Shown: one piece after another, positions 32,651 to 42,893 of the stretch
Position numbering within the stretch: the stretch's first letter is position 1
How the letters are laid out: every line of letters begins with the position of its first letter
Assembly (NCBI RefSeq): GCF_006542685.1
Contig: NZ_AP019736.1
Location: forward strand, 2,840,001 to 2,904,000
From: Alistipes dispar
GTDB lineage: Bacteria; Bacteroidota; Bacteroidia; Bacteroidales; Rikenellaceae
Reading direction: 5' to 3'
DNA length: 64,000 nt
The notes under the pieces: generated by a model
Databases searched by the model: none
Told to the model about the DNA's origin: nothing
The model's input: only the letters and a program-made list of their open reading frames with translations
Made by a program: the position numbers and the translations under genes

Positions 32651-35323
32651 ATGATGAAAACCCGAACTCTCTGCTGCGCGGCGAGCCTGTTGCTGCTCGC
32701 CGGCTGCCGCTCCGAGCAGCCCGTGCGCCCGAAGGAGCTGCGATGCGAGAACCTGACCGATCCGCTCGCCATCGACTCCGCCCGTCCTCATTTCAGTTGG
32801 AAAACCGACGCCGGCGGCGACTTCCGCCAAAGCGGCTACGAAATCCGCGTCGCGGCGGACAGTACGGAACTGCTCGGCGAAGGGGCCGGGCTCTGGAACT
32901 CGGGCCGCGTGGCCTCCGGCGCTTCCGTGCTGGTTCCCTACGAAGGGCGGCCGCTGGCATCCCCCTCGCTGGCCTACTGGAAAGTCCGCGTCTGGGACGA
33001 TGCGGGCCGCGTATCGGCATGGAGCGCGATCCGGCGGTTCGGCGTCGGCATTCTGGAGCCGTCGGGCTGGACGGGAGACTGGATCGGACTGCCGGGAACG
33101 GAGTGCCCGCTGCTGCGCAGGCGTTTCGAGGCGGCGGATACGGAACGGACGCACCTGCTGCACGTCGCCTCGCTGGGTTACCACGAGGTCTATGTAAACG
33201 GCCGCAAGGTCTCCGACCGGGTGCTCGCCCCGGCCGTGTCGGAACTCGGCGAGAGAGCCCTTTCCGTCACCTACGACATCACGTCCCTGCTCGCGGAGGG
33301 ACGGAACGAAGTGGTCGTATGGCTCGGTCCGGGCTGGTATCGCCGCGACACCTTCCGCGACGCATCGACCGACGGACCGTTCGTGAACGTCCGGCTGGAC
33401 GAGATCGCCCCGGAGGGTCCCCGCACGCTCCTCGTCAGCGACACATCGTGGCAGGGCGGCGAGAGCGGCTATGCACCCACCCCGAGCGCGACGTGGCGGC
33501 CCCTGGCCTTCGGCGGCGAATGCGTGGACGGCAGCCGGGTCCCCGCGGACCTGACACCGGAGACGCTCGACGGACGCACGTGGCGGCCCGTCGCCACGGC
33601 CCGGCTGTCCGGACTGAAGATCTCGCCCCAGATGTGCGAGCCGAACGTCGTCCGCGATACGCTGCGTCCGCGATCGCTCCGCCGCGTCGCCGACAGCGTA
33701 TGGGTCGCCGACATGGGCCGCGAGTTCAACGGCTGGATCGAACTGCGCATGACCGGACTGAAAAAAGGGCAGCGCATAGCGATCGACTACTCGGACTGGA
33801 CGAACGACGACGGATCGTACCGCCCGCAGGAAAACAGCTCCAACTTCGAGGACCTCTACATCGCCTCGGGCGAAGGGACGGAGGTCTTCCGCAACCGCTT
33901 CGACCACCACGCCTTCCAATACCTCCGGATCAGGGGGCTGGCCGAAGAACCGGCGATGCTCGCGGGATATGCCATCCAGGGCGGCTATGCCGACGCTTCG
34001 ACCTTCGAGTGCTCGGACACCGACCTGAACGCCATCTACGACATGGTGGAATATACGCTCCGCAATCTGGCTTTCGGAGGCTACGTGGTAGACTGCCCGC
34101 ATCTGGAACGCATGGGCTACGGAGGCGACGGAAACGCCTCGTGCCGCACGTTCCAGACACTTTTCGACGCCGCGCCGCTCTACATGAACTGGCTGCAAAT
34201 GTGGGCCGACTGCATCCGCGACGACGGCGGAATGCCCCACAACGTACCCAATCCGTACCCGGCCGGAGGCGGTCCCTACTGGTGCGGCTTCCTCATCACC
34301 GCCTCGTGGCAGACCTACCTGAACTACGGGGATTTCCGCCCCGTCGAGCGCTACTATCCCGTCATGCAGCGCTGGCTGGAATACGTGGACCGATACACCG
34401 TGGACGGACTGCTCGGACGATGGCCCGACACGGACTACCGGGGCTGGTATCTGGGCGACTGGCTGGCTCCCGAGGGCGTCGATTACACGGCGCAGGAGTC
34501 AGTCGATCTGGTCAGCAACTGTTACCTGTGCGAATGTCTCGACGCCCTGTCGAAGATGGCCGCGCTGCTCGGCCGGGAGGAGGAGGCCGCACGCTACGGC
34601 GAACGCCTGCAAGCGCTGCGCACCCGCATCGGAGAGGAGTTCTACGACCCGGAGACGGCCCGCTACGCCACCGGATCGCAGATCGACCAGATCTATCCGA
34701 TGCTTGCCGGGGTCACGGCCTCCGAGGAGGTTCCGAAGGTCACGCAGCGGCTTTTCCGCGAGACGCGGGAGCGGCTCGGCGGACACATCGGCTGCGGACT
34801 GGTCGGCGTGACCGTGCTCACCGACTGGGCCATCCGCGAGGGACAGGCCGACTTCGTCTGCTCGATGCTCCGCAAGCGCGACGTACCGGGCTATCTGGCC
34901 ATGATCGACCGCGGAGCCACCACCACGTGGGAACACTGGGCCGGCGACCGCAGCCGGATACACAACTGCTTCAACGGCATCGGCGCATGGTTCGTGCAGG
35001 CGTTGGGCGGTATCCGCCCCGACGAACGGGACCCGGGCTACCGGCATATCCTATTCCGTCCGCAGACGCCCGCGGGCATACGGTGGGTCCGGGCGACCAA
35101 AGAGACGCCCTACGGCACGGCCGCGATCGACTGGGAAATCGCCGAAGGCCGCTTCGCGGCCGACATCGTCGTCCCAGCCAACAGCACCGCCACCTTCTTC
35201 CTGCCGGACGGAGTGCGCACCTGCGAACTGGACGGCCGGACGACGGAGATTCCGGACGGCAGGGTAGCGCTCGCAGCCGGACGGCATACGCTCGCCTGCG
35301 CAACCGGACACGGCAACCGCTGA
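32651..35323 (+). CDS. Alpha-L-rhamnosidase, GH78
   Basis: 890 residues with lipobox LLLLAGC (Cys about 18), so a lipoprotein. Bacterial rhamnosidase N-terminal domains (about 25-330) precede an (alpha/alpha)6 barrel. The family catalytic segment is VVDCPHLERMGYGGDGN, with Asp481, Glu486, Arg487 and Asp493. A further acidic stretch is TGSQIDQIYPMLAG, and RGATTTWEHWAGDRSRIHNCFNGIGAWF holds the C-terminal barrel motif. It releases L-rhamnose from plant pectin (RG-I), flavonoid glycosides or bacterial polysaccharides. The gene stands alone between divergent and convergent neighbours. Two adjacent ATGs (32651, 32654) could start it. Confidence 0.9.
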   Translation: MMKTRTLCCAASLLLLAGCRSEQPVRPKELRCENLTDPLAIDSARPHFSWKTDAGGDFRQSGYEIRVAADSTELLGEGAGLWNSGRVASGASVLVPYEGRPLASPSLAYWKVRVWDDAGRVSAWSAIRRFGVGILEPSGWTGDWIGLPGTECPLLRRRFEAADTERTHLLHVASLGYHEVYVNGRKVSDRVLAPAVSELGERALSVTYDITSLLAEGRNEVVVWLGPGWYRRDTFRDASTDGPFVNVRLDEIAPEGPRTLLVSDTSWQGGESGYAPTPSATWRPLAFGGECVDGSRVPADLTPETLDGRTWRPVATARLSGLKISPQMCEPNVVRDTLRPRSLRRVADSVWVADMGREFNGWIELRMTGLKKGQRIAIDYSDWTNDDGSYRPQENSSNFEDLYIASGEGTEVFRNRFDHHAFQYLRIRGLAEEPAMLAGYAIQGGYADASTFECSDTDLNAIYDMVEYTLRNLAFGGYVVDCPHLERMGYGGDGNASCRTFQTLFDAAPLYMNWLQMWADCIRDDGGMPHNVPNPYPAGGGPYWCGFLITASWQTYLNYGDFRPVERYYPVMQRWLEYVDRYTVDGLLGRWPDTDYRGWYLGDWLAPEGVDYTAQESVDLVSNCYLCECLDALSKMAALLGREEEAARYGERLQALRTRIGEEFYDPETARYATGSQIDQIYPMLAGVTASEEVPKVTQRLFRETRERLGGHIGCGLVGVTVLTDWAIREGQADFVCSMLRKRDVPGYLAMIDRGATTTWEHWAGDRSRIHNCFNGIGAWFVQALGGIRPDERDPGYRHILFRPQTPAGIRWVRATKETPYGTAAIDWEIAEGRFAADIVVPANSTATFFLPDGVRTCELDGRTTEIPDGRVALAAGRHTLACATGHGNR

Positions 35324-35363
35324 CGGAGACACCCGCCCGGACAGCGGCATTCCCGATACGACA

Positions 35364-35394
35364 CGGCCCCTGACGCGAATTGCGTCAGGGGCCG
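35364..35394. terminator. Hairpin between convergent rhamnosidase and ATP synthase genes
   Basis: CGGCCCCTGACGC (35364-35376) pairs perfectly with GCGTCAGGGGCCG (35382-35394) around a 5-base loop. No long T tract follows on either side, but its position between convergent ends supports a bidirectional terminator. Confidence 0.7.
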
Positions 35395-35470
35395 CGTCAT
35401 CCGAAACAGGACCGTAATCTCCCGCACCGGCAGTCCGCACCCGAAACGAAGACCGCAGGCGCCGCAGCCG

Positions 35471-36379
35471 TCACTCGGACTGCGTAATGTCCGCCAGTTC
35501 GTCGGTGATGGCCTGCTGGCGGCGCTTGTTGAAGGTCAGCGTCAGGTCGCCCAGCAACTCCTGTGCATTGTCCGTCGCGGTCTGCATGGCGACCATACGT
35601 GCGGCGTGCTCGGCCGTGGCGCTGTCGAGCGACACCTCGTACATCCGCATCCGCAGCGTGTAGGGCAGCAGCTCACCGAGCAGTTTAGCGAGGTCCGGTT
35701 CGTAGATATAATCGGGCCGCACGTCCTCCGGACGATACGGAGTCTCCGGCCGCGCTGCATCCTCAGTTTCGGCCGCGCCGGACGACGGAAAGACGGCCGG
35801 AAGGAAGGTCTCCCGCGTCGGAACCTGGTGTCCCATCGAATGAAAATGGTTGTACACCAGGCATACCCGGTCCGTCGCACCGGCCGTATAGCCGTCCATG
35901 AGCCGCTGCGCCAGCTCCGCCGCATCGCGGTAGGAGACTGCGCCGGCCCGGCGGCGGAAATCGTCGTTCACCGCATAGCCCGCCTTGTGCGCGGCCTGCG
36001 CGATCTTCTCGCCCACGGGCCACACCTCCACCTCCGCGAAGCCCTCTTCGCGGAGCGCGCCGACCGTATGCTCCAGCTCGCGGACGGCATTGGCATTGAA
36101 AGCGCCGCACAGGGAGCCGTCCGACGAGAAGGCCACCACGACGGCACGCCGTCCGACCTCGTGCGGCGCGGCCAGCGGCGACGACGCCACGATCTCCGGA
36201 TCGCCTTCGCGCAGCGCCGCGGCGATCCGCCCGAGCCGCCGTGCATACTCGGCGAGCGCCTCAGCCGTACCCTGCACGCGGTGCAGTTTGGCCGAAGCGA
36301 CCATCTTCATCGCCGAGGTGATCTTCAGCGTACTCCGGACCGATGCGATCCGCGCCCTTATTTCCTTCAGGGAAGCCAT
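35471..36379 (-). CDS. atpG: ATP synthase gamma subunit
   Basis: 302 residues, the central rotor stalk of F1. The N-terminal helix MASLKEIRARIASVRSTLKITSAMKMVASAKL and the C-terminal helix ending MVAMQTATDNAQELLGDLTLTFNKRRQQAITDEL are the conserved coiled coil that turns inside alpha3beta3. The middle domain (about 75-230) has GSLCGAFNANAV. It is the last gene of the eight-gene operon, 6 bases after atpA, and is followed by a GC-rich hairpin. Confidence 0.96.
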   Translation of the reverse strand: MASLKEIRARIASVRSTLKITSAMKMVASAKLHRVQGTAEALAEYARRLGRIAAALREGDPEIVASSPLAAPHEVGRRAVVVAFSSDGSLCGAFNANAVRELEHTVGALREEGFAEVEVWPVGEKIAQAAHKAGYAVNDDFRRRAGAVSYRDAAELAQRLMDGYTAGATDRVCLVYNHFHSMGHQVPTRETFLPAVFPSSGAAETEDAARPETPYRPEDVRPDYIYEPDLAKLLGELLPYTLRMRMYEVSLDSATAEHAARMVAMQTATDNAQELLGDLTLTFNKRRQQAITDELADITQSE

Positions 36380-36385
36380 GACACG

Positions 36386-37969
<1,584 letters not shown>

Positions 37970-37972
37970 AAG

Positions 37973-38527
37973 CTATACGATTCGATTGGGTTTGCATCCT
38001 AACTTGCGGCGCAGCAGCTTGAGCTGCGCCGCGACGCTCGCGTCGATCAGTACGTCGTCCATCCGGAAGACGAAGCCTCCGATCAGTTCGGGCCGCACTT
38101 CGCGCGCGAGCCGTACCTCCCCGTGCGTCCGGCTCTCCGCCGCACGGCAGACCCTTCCGGCGAACCGGTCGTCCACCGGGGCGGCCGTCACGAGCAGCGC
38201 CTCGCGGATGTTGTGCCGCCGCCGGTAGAGGTCCGTGAACGAATAGAACATGAAGTAGAGGTAATGTTCCCGGCGATGGCGCAGCACCAGCCGCACGAAA
38301 CCTTCGAGCGACGCGCTCATCGGCCGTCCGAACGCTCCGCGGAGCACCTCCAGCTTCGCCTCGTCGCCGACGACGGGCGAGAAAAGCACGTCACGCAACG
38401 AACGGTCCCGCCGGTAAAGGCCGATCAGCCGCCGCACCTCGTCGTAGGTGCGCTCCTCGTCGCCGTTCGCCGCGGAAAACTCCGCCAGCGCCGATGCGTA
38501 ACGGCTCGCTATCAATCCGGTATACAT
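37973..38527 (-). CDS. atpH: ATP synthase delta subunit
   Basis: 184 residues, OSCP/delta family. The N-terminal helical domain (YASALAEFSAANGDEERTYDEVRRL) and C-terminal ELIGGFVFRMDDVLIDASVAAQLKLLRRKL are characteristic and join F1 to the peripheral stalk. It is 3 bases from both atpF upstream and atpA downstream. Confidence 0.93.
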   Translation of the reverse strand: MYTGLIASRYASALAEFSAANGDEERTYDEVRRLIGLYRRDRSLRDVLFSPVVGDEAKLEVLRGAFGRPMSASLEGFVRLVLRHRREHYLYFMFYSFTDLYRRRHNIREALLVTAAPVDDRFAGRVCRAAESRTHGEVRLAREVRPELIGGFVFRMDDVLIDASVAAQLKLLRRKLGCKPNRIV

Positions 38528-38530
38528 ATC

Positions 38531-39043
38531 CTATGCCTCCTTTCGTTCGCTCCGGCTCTCCATCTCGTCGAGCATCTTCTCCGCGAGCCGCGTCTGCGAC
38601 GCCTCGTCGTCCAGCCGCTCGCGCAGCATCTTCTCCGTAATGGCGATCGAGAGCAGCGCCACCTGATGACGGGCATCCTGCAGGATCGCCTCCCGTTCGC
38701 CCTCGGCCTTCTCCCGGGCTGCGGCGACGATCCGCGCACCCTCCTCGTCGGCCTTGCGGCGCGCCTCGGCCAGCAGGGCGTCGCGCGTCTCGGCGGCTTC
38801 GCGGAGAATCCGGCCGCGCTCGCGCTCGGCGGCAGCCCGGACGGCCTGCCCCTCGGCATCGAGCTCCCGGAGCTTCCGCTCCGCGGCGCGGGCCTCCTCC
38901 AGCGACCGGTCGATATACGCCTTGCGCTCCTCGATCGCCCGCACGATCACCGGAAAACCGTACCGTGCCAGCACGATGAAAACCACGGCGAACGCCAGCG
39001 TCATCCAGAAGAGAACGCCCGCTTCGGGTTGTAAAAGTCCCAT
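38531..39043 (-). CDS. atpF: ATP synthase b subunit
   Basis: 170 residues. One N-terminal membrane helix (about 9-29, FWMTLAFAVVFIVLARYGF) is followed by a long charged helix rich in Arg, Glu and Ala (about 35-160) that dimerises as the peripheral stalk. Length and position between atpE and atpH fit the family. Confidence 0.95.
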   Translation of the reverse strand: MGLLQPEAGVLFWMTLAFAVVFIVLARYGFPVIVRAIEERKAYIDRSLEEARAAERKLRELDAEGQAVRAAAERERGRILREAAETRDALLAEARRKADEEGARIVAAAREKAEGEREAILQDARHQVALLSIAITEKMLRERLDDEASQTRLAEKMLDEMESRSERKEA

Positions 39044-39064
39044 GATCCGCTCGGATTTAAACCG

Positions 39065-39277
39065 TCAGAGCGCCAGGAAACAAACCACGACGGCGAACAG
39101 CGCGACGCCCTCGATCAGGGCCGCCACGATAATCATGTTCGTCCGGACCTTGCCCGCAGCTTCGGGCTGACGGCCGATAGCCTCCATGGCGGCCGAACCG
39201 ATCTTTCCGATACCGAGACCCGCGCCGATGGCCGCGAGCCCTGCGCCGAGTGCGGCGCCGATAGTTCCTAATTCCAT
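39065..39277 (-). CDS. atpE: ATP synthase c subunit
   Basis: 70 residues, two membrane helices with the polar loop GRQPEAAGK between them. The first helix is Gly/Ala-rich (GAALGAGLAAIGAGLGIG). The ion-binding carboxylate is Glu56 in ALIEGVALF. The sodium-specific Q-ES/T signature is absent (Glu is followed by Gly), so proton coupling is more likely. Confidence 0.96.
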   Translation of the reverse strand: MELGTIGAALGAGLAAIGAGLGIGKIGSAAMEAIGRQPEAAGKVRTNMIIVAALIEGVALFAVVVCFLAL

Positions 39278-39359
39278 AATTTCAATCCATTAACGTTTGA
39301 CATTCGTTTTATCGTCTTTTTCCGACCGGCCGCATCACAAAGGAGCCGCACCGGCCGCA

Positions 39360-40505
39360 TCACTTTTCCGCTCCGGCATCCGCCTCGCCGCCTCGCTCCT
39401 GCGCCAGTCCGATGAAGACGGCCGAGAGCATCGTGAAGACATAGGCCTGGAGGAACGCCACGAGCAGCTCGAGGCAGTTCATGAAGATCGAGAAGAGCAC
39501 CGAAAGCGCCGTCATCGAAGCATTCACCGCCGCGCCCATCTTCACCGTGACGAACACCACGCACGTCAGGCTCAGAATCACGGCGTGCCCGGCCAGCATG
39601 TTGGCGAACAGACGGATCATCAGCGCGAAGGGCTTGGTGAAGACGCCCACCAGCTCGATGAGCGGAATGATCGGCACGGGAACCTTGAGCCACGTCGGCA
39701 CGTCGGGCCAGAAAATGTCTTTCCAGTAGTGGCGGCTGCCCGAAAGATTGACCACGAGGAACGTGGCGACGGCGAGCACCAGTGCCACGGCGATATTGCC
39801 CGTGACATTCGCACCGCCGGGGAAGAAGGGGATCAGCCCCATCAGGTTATTCAGGAAGATGAAGCAGAAGACCGTCAGCAGATAGGGTGCGAAACGGCGG
39901 TAGGAGGGCCCCACGCAGGGTTCGATCAGATCGTCCACGAGCGACTCGACGAGCGTTTCGAACAGCCCGACCACGCCGCGCGGAGCGGCCGCATCGGGTT
40001 TGCGCCCCCGATACCACCGGGCCGCACCGAGCACCAGCGCCACGACGAGCGCGCTGTTGAGCAGCAGTCCGGCCACGGTCTTCGTGATCGAAAGGTCCAG
40101 CGGACGGAGGTCGCTGCCGTCGGACTGCCGTTCGACGATTTTGCCGGCATGGTCGCCGTCGGCGGCGATCCGCAGCCCTTCGTACTCGGCCCCTCCGCGC
40201 AGACGTTTCGCCGAGAAGCAGTGCCAGCCGCTCGACGGGCTGTGCACGATGACGGGCAGCGGCAGGCTCCACTCGCGGCCGCCCGCCGTAGCGATGTGCC
40301 ACTCGTAGCTGTCGCCGACGTGTCCCAGCACGATCCGCTTGACGTCCGGCTCCTCCTCCGCGATCTCCTGCGCCGCCGTGTCCTCCGCACGTCCGGCGGA
40401 CGAAGCCGCCGCGTGCGCCTCCGCTCCTGCCGGGAACAGCGCCGCCGCAAGGAGCAAAAGCAGGACCCGGCAGAACGGGCCGAACGATCTATTCATACGA
40501 ATCAT
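39360..40505 (-). CDS. atpB: ATP synthase a subunit with long extracytoplasmic N terminus
   Basis: 381 residues, about 110-130 longer than E. coli AtpB. A cleavable-looking signal (about 10-32) and a hydrophilic region to about residue 140 precede the membrane domain. The essential stator arginine is Arg298 in ALMIRLFANMLAGH, and the last helix is LLVAFLQAYVFTMLSAVFIGLA. The extended N terminus is typical of Bacteroidetes. An 82-base gap separates it from atpE; atpC ends 6 bases upstream. Confidence 0.95.
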   Translation of the reverse strand: MIRMNRSFGPFCRVLLLLLAAALFPAGAEAHAAASSAGRAEDTAAQEIAEEEPDVKRIVLGHVGDSYEWHIATAGGREWSLPLPVIVHSPSSGWHCFSAKRLRGGAEYEGLRIAADGDHAGKIVERQSDGSDLRPLDLSITKTVAGLLLNSALVVALVLGAARWYRGRKPDAAAPRGVVGLFETLVESLVDDLIEPCVGPSYRRFAPYLLTVFCFIFLNNLMGLIPFFPGGANVTGNIAVALVLAVATFLVVNLSGSRHYWKDIFWPDVPTWLKVPVPIIPLIELVGVFTKPFALMIRLFANMLAGHAVILSLTCVVFVTVKMGAAVNASMTALSVLFSIFMNCLELLVAFLQAYVFTMLSAVFIGLAQERGGEADAGAEK

Positions 40506-40511
40506 TGGTTG

Positions 40512-40772
40512 TCAATATTTTTCATCGTTCACCTCGACGCACGCTTCAACTTCGTCGCGCAGCACGCGGACGAATCCGCCCGCAATGCCGAGGCGGTGTT
40601 CTTCGCCCCCGTCGGATTCGGCATAGACGATCTCGCCCGCCGCAAGACCCGAAACGAGCGGAGCGTGGCCCGGCAGCACGGTGAATGCACCCGCCTCGCC
40701 GGGAAACGAGACTTTCGCCGCCGTCGTCCGGCTCAGCTCGCCGGAGGGAGAAACGATCACAAGACGCAACAT
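40512..40772 (-). CDS. atpC: ATP synthase epsilon subunit, short form
   Basis: 86 residues. Only the N-terminal beta-sandwich is present (LRLVIVSPSGELSRTTAAKVSFPGEAGAFTVLPGHAPLVSGLAAGEI). The C-terminal helical hairpin, which in E. coli-type epsilon (about 135 residues) inhibits ATP hydrolysis, is missing. This short form is known in Bacteroidetes. It lies 15 bases after atpD and 6 bases before atpB, so it is between beta and a in the operon. Confidence 0.93.
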   Translation of the reverse strand: MLRLVIVSPSGELSRTTAAKVSFPGEAGAFTVLPGHAPLVSGLAAGEIVYAESDGGEEHRLGIAGGFVRVLRDEVEACVEVNDEKY

Positions 40773-40787
40773 ATCCCGCCTCCTTCT

Positions 40788-42308
40788 TTATGCATTCGCC
40801 CGTCTGAGCAGCTCCTCGCCCTTGCGCACGACATCGTCGATCGTGCCGACATTGACGAAAGCCTGTTCGGGCAGGCGGTCCGTCTCGCCGTCGAGAATCA
40901 TCTTGAAGCCCCGGATCGTCTCCTCGATCGGAATGATCTGCCCCTTGACGCCCGTGAACTGCTCGGCCACGGCGAAAGGCTGCGAAAGGAACCGCTGCAC
41001 GCGGCGCGCGCGGTTCACCGTCAGCCGGTCCTCGTCCGACAGCTCGTCCATGCCCAGGATGGCGATGATGTCCTGCAGTTCCTTGTTGCGTTGCAGGATC
41101 TGTTTCACACGCTGCGCCACCGCATAGTGCTCCTCGCCCACGATATTCGGATCGAGGATGCGCGACGAGGACTCCAGCGGATCGACGGCGGGGTAGATAC
41201 CCAGTTCGGCGATCTTGCGGCTCAGAACGGTCGTGGCGTCGAGGTGCGTGAAGGTCGTGGCCGGGGCGGGGTCCGTCAAGTCGTCGGCCGGCACGTAAAC
41301 GGCCTGCACCGAGGTGATCGAACCGTAGCGCGTCGAGGTGATGCGCTCCTGCATCTGGCCCATCTCCGTGGCCAGCGTCGGCTGGTAGCCCACGGCCGAG
41401 GGCATGCGCCCCAGCAGGGCCGAAACCTCCGACCCGGCCTGCGTGAAGCGGAAAATGTTGTCGATGAAGAAGAGGATGTCGCGCGTCTCGCCCGCCTCCC
41501 GGCCGCCGTCGCGGAACGACTCGGCGACCGTCAGTCCCGACAGCGCCACCGAAAGACGCGCCCCGGGCGGTTCGTTCATCTGGCCGAAGACCAGCGTGGC
41601 CTGCGAGCGGGCCACTTCGTCGTAATCGACCTTCGAGAGGTCCCAATGCCCCTCCTCCATGCTTTTCCGGAACGCATCGCCGTAGCGGATCACCCCCGAG
41701 GAGATCATCTCGCGCAGCAGGTCGTTGCCCTCGCGCGTGCGTTCGCCCACGCCGGCGAAGACCGAGAAGCCGTTATGCTTCTTGGCGATGTTGTTGATAA
41801 GCTCCATGATGAGCACCGTCTTACCCACGCCCGCGCCGCCGAACAGCCCGATCTTGCCGCCCTTGACGTAAGGCTCCAGGAGGTCGATCACCTTGATTCC
41901 CGTGTAGAGCACCTCCTGCGAGGTGGCCAGCTCGTCGAATTTGGGCGGTTCGCGGTGGATCGACGCCTCGTGCGTGCGGTCCAGCGGCCGCATGCCGTCG
42001 ATCCGCTCGCCCACGACATTGAGCAGGCGGCCCTTGATCTGGTCGCCCACGGGCATCGAGATCGACCCGCCGAGCGCCGTCACCTTCATATGCCGCTGCA
42101 ATCCGTCCGTCGAGTCCATCGCAATGGCCCGCACGGTGTTCTCGCCGATATGCTGCTGCACCTCGACGACGAGCTCCCGCCCGTCCCGACGGCGGATCGT
42201 CATCGCCTCGTGAATGCCCGGCAGCAGGCTCTCCCGTCTCAGATCGGGGAAATGCACGTCCACGACCGGTCCGATGATCTGCGAAATGTATCCTTCAACT
42301 TGTGCCAT
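40788..42308 (-). CDS. atpD: ATP synthase beta subunit
   Basis: 506 residues, catalytic subunit of F1. Walker A GGAGVGKT (157-164), catalytic Glu189 in GERTREG, Walker B ILFFIDNIFRF and the DELSEED-like segment MDELSDEDRL. ATG 42308 (MAQVEGYISQIIGPVVDV) is the family start; longer upstream readings are untranslated. It is the first gene of the operon, giving order beta-epsilon-a-c-b-delta-alpha-gamma, the Bacteroidetes arrangement. Confidence 0.97.
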   Translation of the reverse strand: MAQVEGYISQIIGPVVDVHFPDLRRESLLPGIHEAMTIRRRDGRELVVEVQQHIGENTVRAIAMDSTDGLQRHMKVTALGGSISMPVGDQIKGRLLNVVGERIDGMRPLDRTHEASIHREPPKFDELATSQEVLYTGIKVIDLLEPYVKGGKIGLFGGAGVGKTVLIMELINNIAKKHNGFSVFAGVGERTREGNDLLREMISSGVIRYGDAFRKSMEEGHWDLSKVDYDEVARSQATLVFGQMNEPPGARLSVALSGLTVAESFRDGGREAGETRDILFFIDNIFRFTQAGSEVSALLGRMPSAVGYQPTLATEMGQMQERITSTRYGSITSVQAVYVPADDLTDPAPATTFTHLDATTVLSRKIAELGIYPAVDPLESSSRILDPNIVGEEHYAVAQRVKQILQRNKELQDIIAILGMDELSDEDRLTVNRARRVQRFLSQPFAVAEQFTGVKGQIIPIEETIRGFKMILDGETDRLPEQAFVNVGTIDDVVRKGEELLRRANA

Positions 42309-42410
42309 ATCTATCCGACAACTCTGTTTTTCATCCGTAATAATAATGTTATGCTCCGCGCCGAAAACCGCCCGCGAAACCGCTGCGGTCTCCAGACCGC
42401 CGGCACGGCG

Positions 42411-42418
42411 CAAAGGTA
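42411..42418 (-). promoter_or_regulatory. -7 box for the atp operon (proximal)
   Basis: CAAAGGTA reads TACCTTTG on the minus strand, predicting start near 42405 and a leader of about 96 bases. No TTG is found at the right distance upstream. Confidence 0.5.
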
Positions 42419-42545
42419 GCCGATTATCGTCGGGAAGGCTTCGTCCGAACAACCCGAAAAATGTTCAATTTCTTCCCGGCGAACCGTTCCTGCCTCCCTG
42501 CGGCGGACAATCCCGGCAAATCTGCCGGAATCCTCCGGCGAACCG

Positions 42546-42553
42546 CAAAGATA
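42546..42553 (-). promoter_or_regulatory. -7 box for the atp operon (distal)
   Basis: CAAAGATA reads TATCTTTG on the minus strand, another perfect -7 match, about 240 bases before atpD. The -33 region is AT-rich but lacks TTG. Two promoters may drive the operon. Confidence 0.4.
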
Positions 42554-42715
42554 CGAAAGAACCGATAAATCGAGTGTATATCACATAAGAATTAACGATA
42601 CGAAACGCAATTTATTGCGTCGGCGAAACATCCCCCAGATTCCCGCTGCCGGGCCCCCGGAAATTCGGACTCCGGCGGTTCCCGGGGGCCCGGCAGGCGG
42701 ACATCCCCAAAAAGC

Positions 42716-42741
42716 GAGGCGCCCGCTTCTGCGGGCGCCTC
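42716..42741 (-). terminator. Terminator of the cobalamin-binding operon
   Basis: GAGGCGCCCGC (42716-42726) and GCGGGCGCCTC (42731-42741) form an 11-bp GC stem with a 4-base loop. On the minus strand it is followed by GCTTTTT, an intrinsic terminator behind the PKD-like lipoprotein gene. Confidence 0.85.
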
Positions 42742-42893
42742 TCGCCGAACGCCGTCCGGTCCGGCCGTCGCTCCTCCGGCGTTCGTCCCGCGGGAACCGG
42801 ATCCGAATCGTTGTATGGCAGACAACGTACACTAATCTCCAAACGATCCGGCTCCCGCAGACAGACATCGGACGGAGCGACGCGACCGACGGT

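Larger units (their letters stand above)
42309..42893. other. Intergenic region with atp promoters and a terminator
   Basis: The 585 bases contain two candidate -7 boxes for the atp operon (42411-42418, 42546-42553) and the terminator of the cobalamin-binding operon (42716-42741). The rest, including 42750-42890, is GC-rich without a supported gene. Confidence 0.5.

Noticed and set aside
39297..42419. A 1040-codon plus-strand frame opposite the ATP synthase operon
   Set aside because: Shadow of atpB to atpD, same composition artefact.
42581..42868. Small minus-strand frames between the PKD-like gene and atpD
   Set aside because: They run through the GC-rich terminator and repetitive Gly/Arg codons; no family resemblance.
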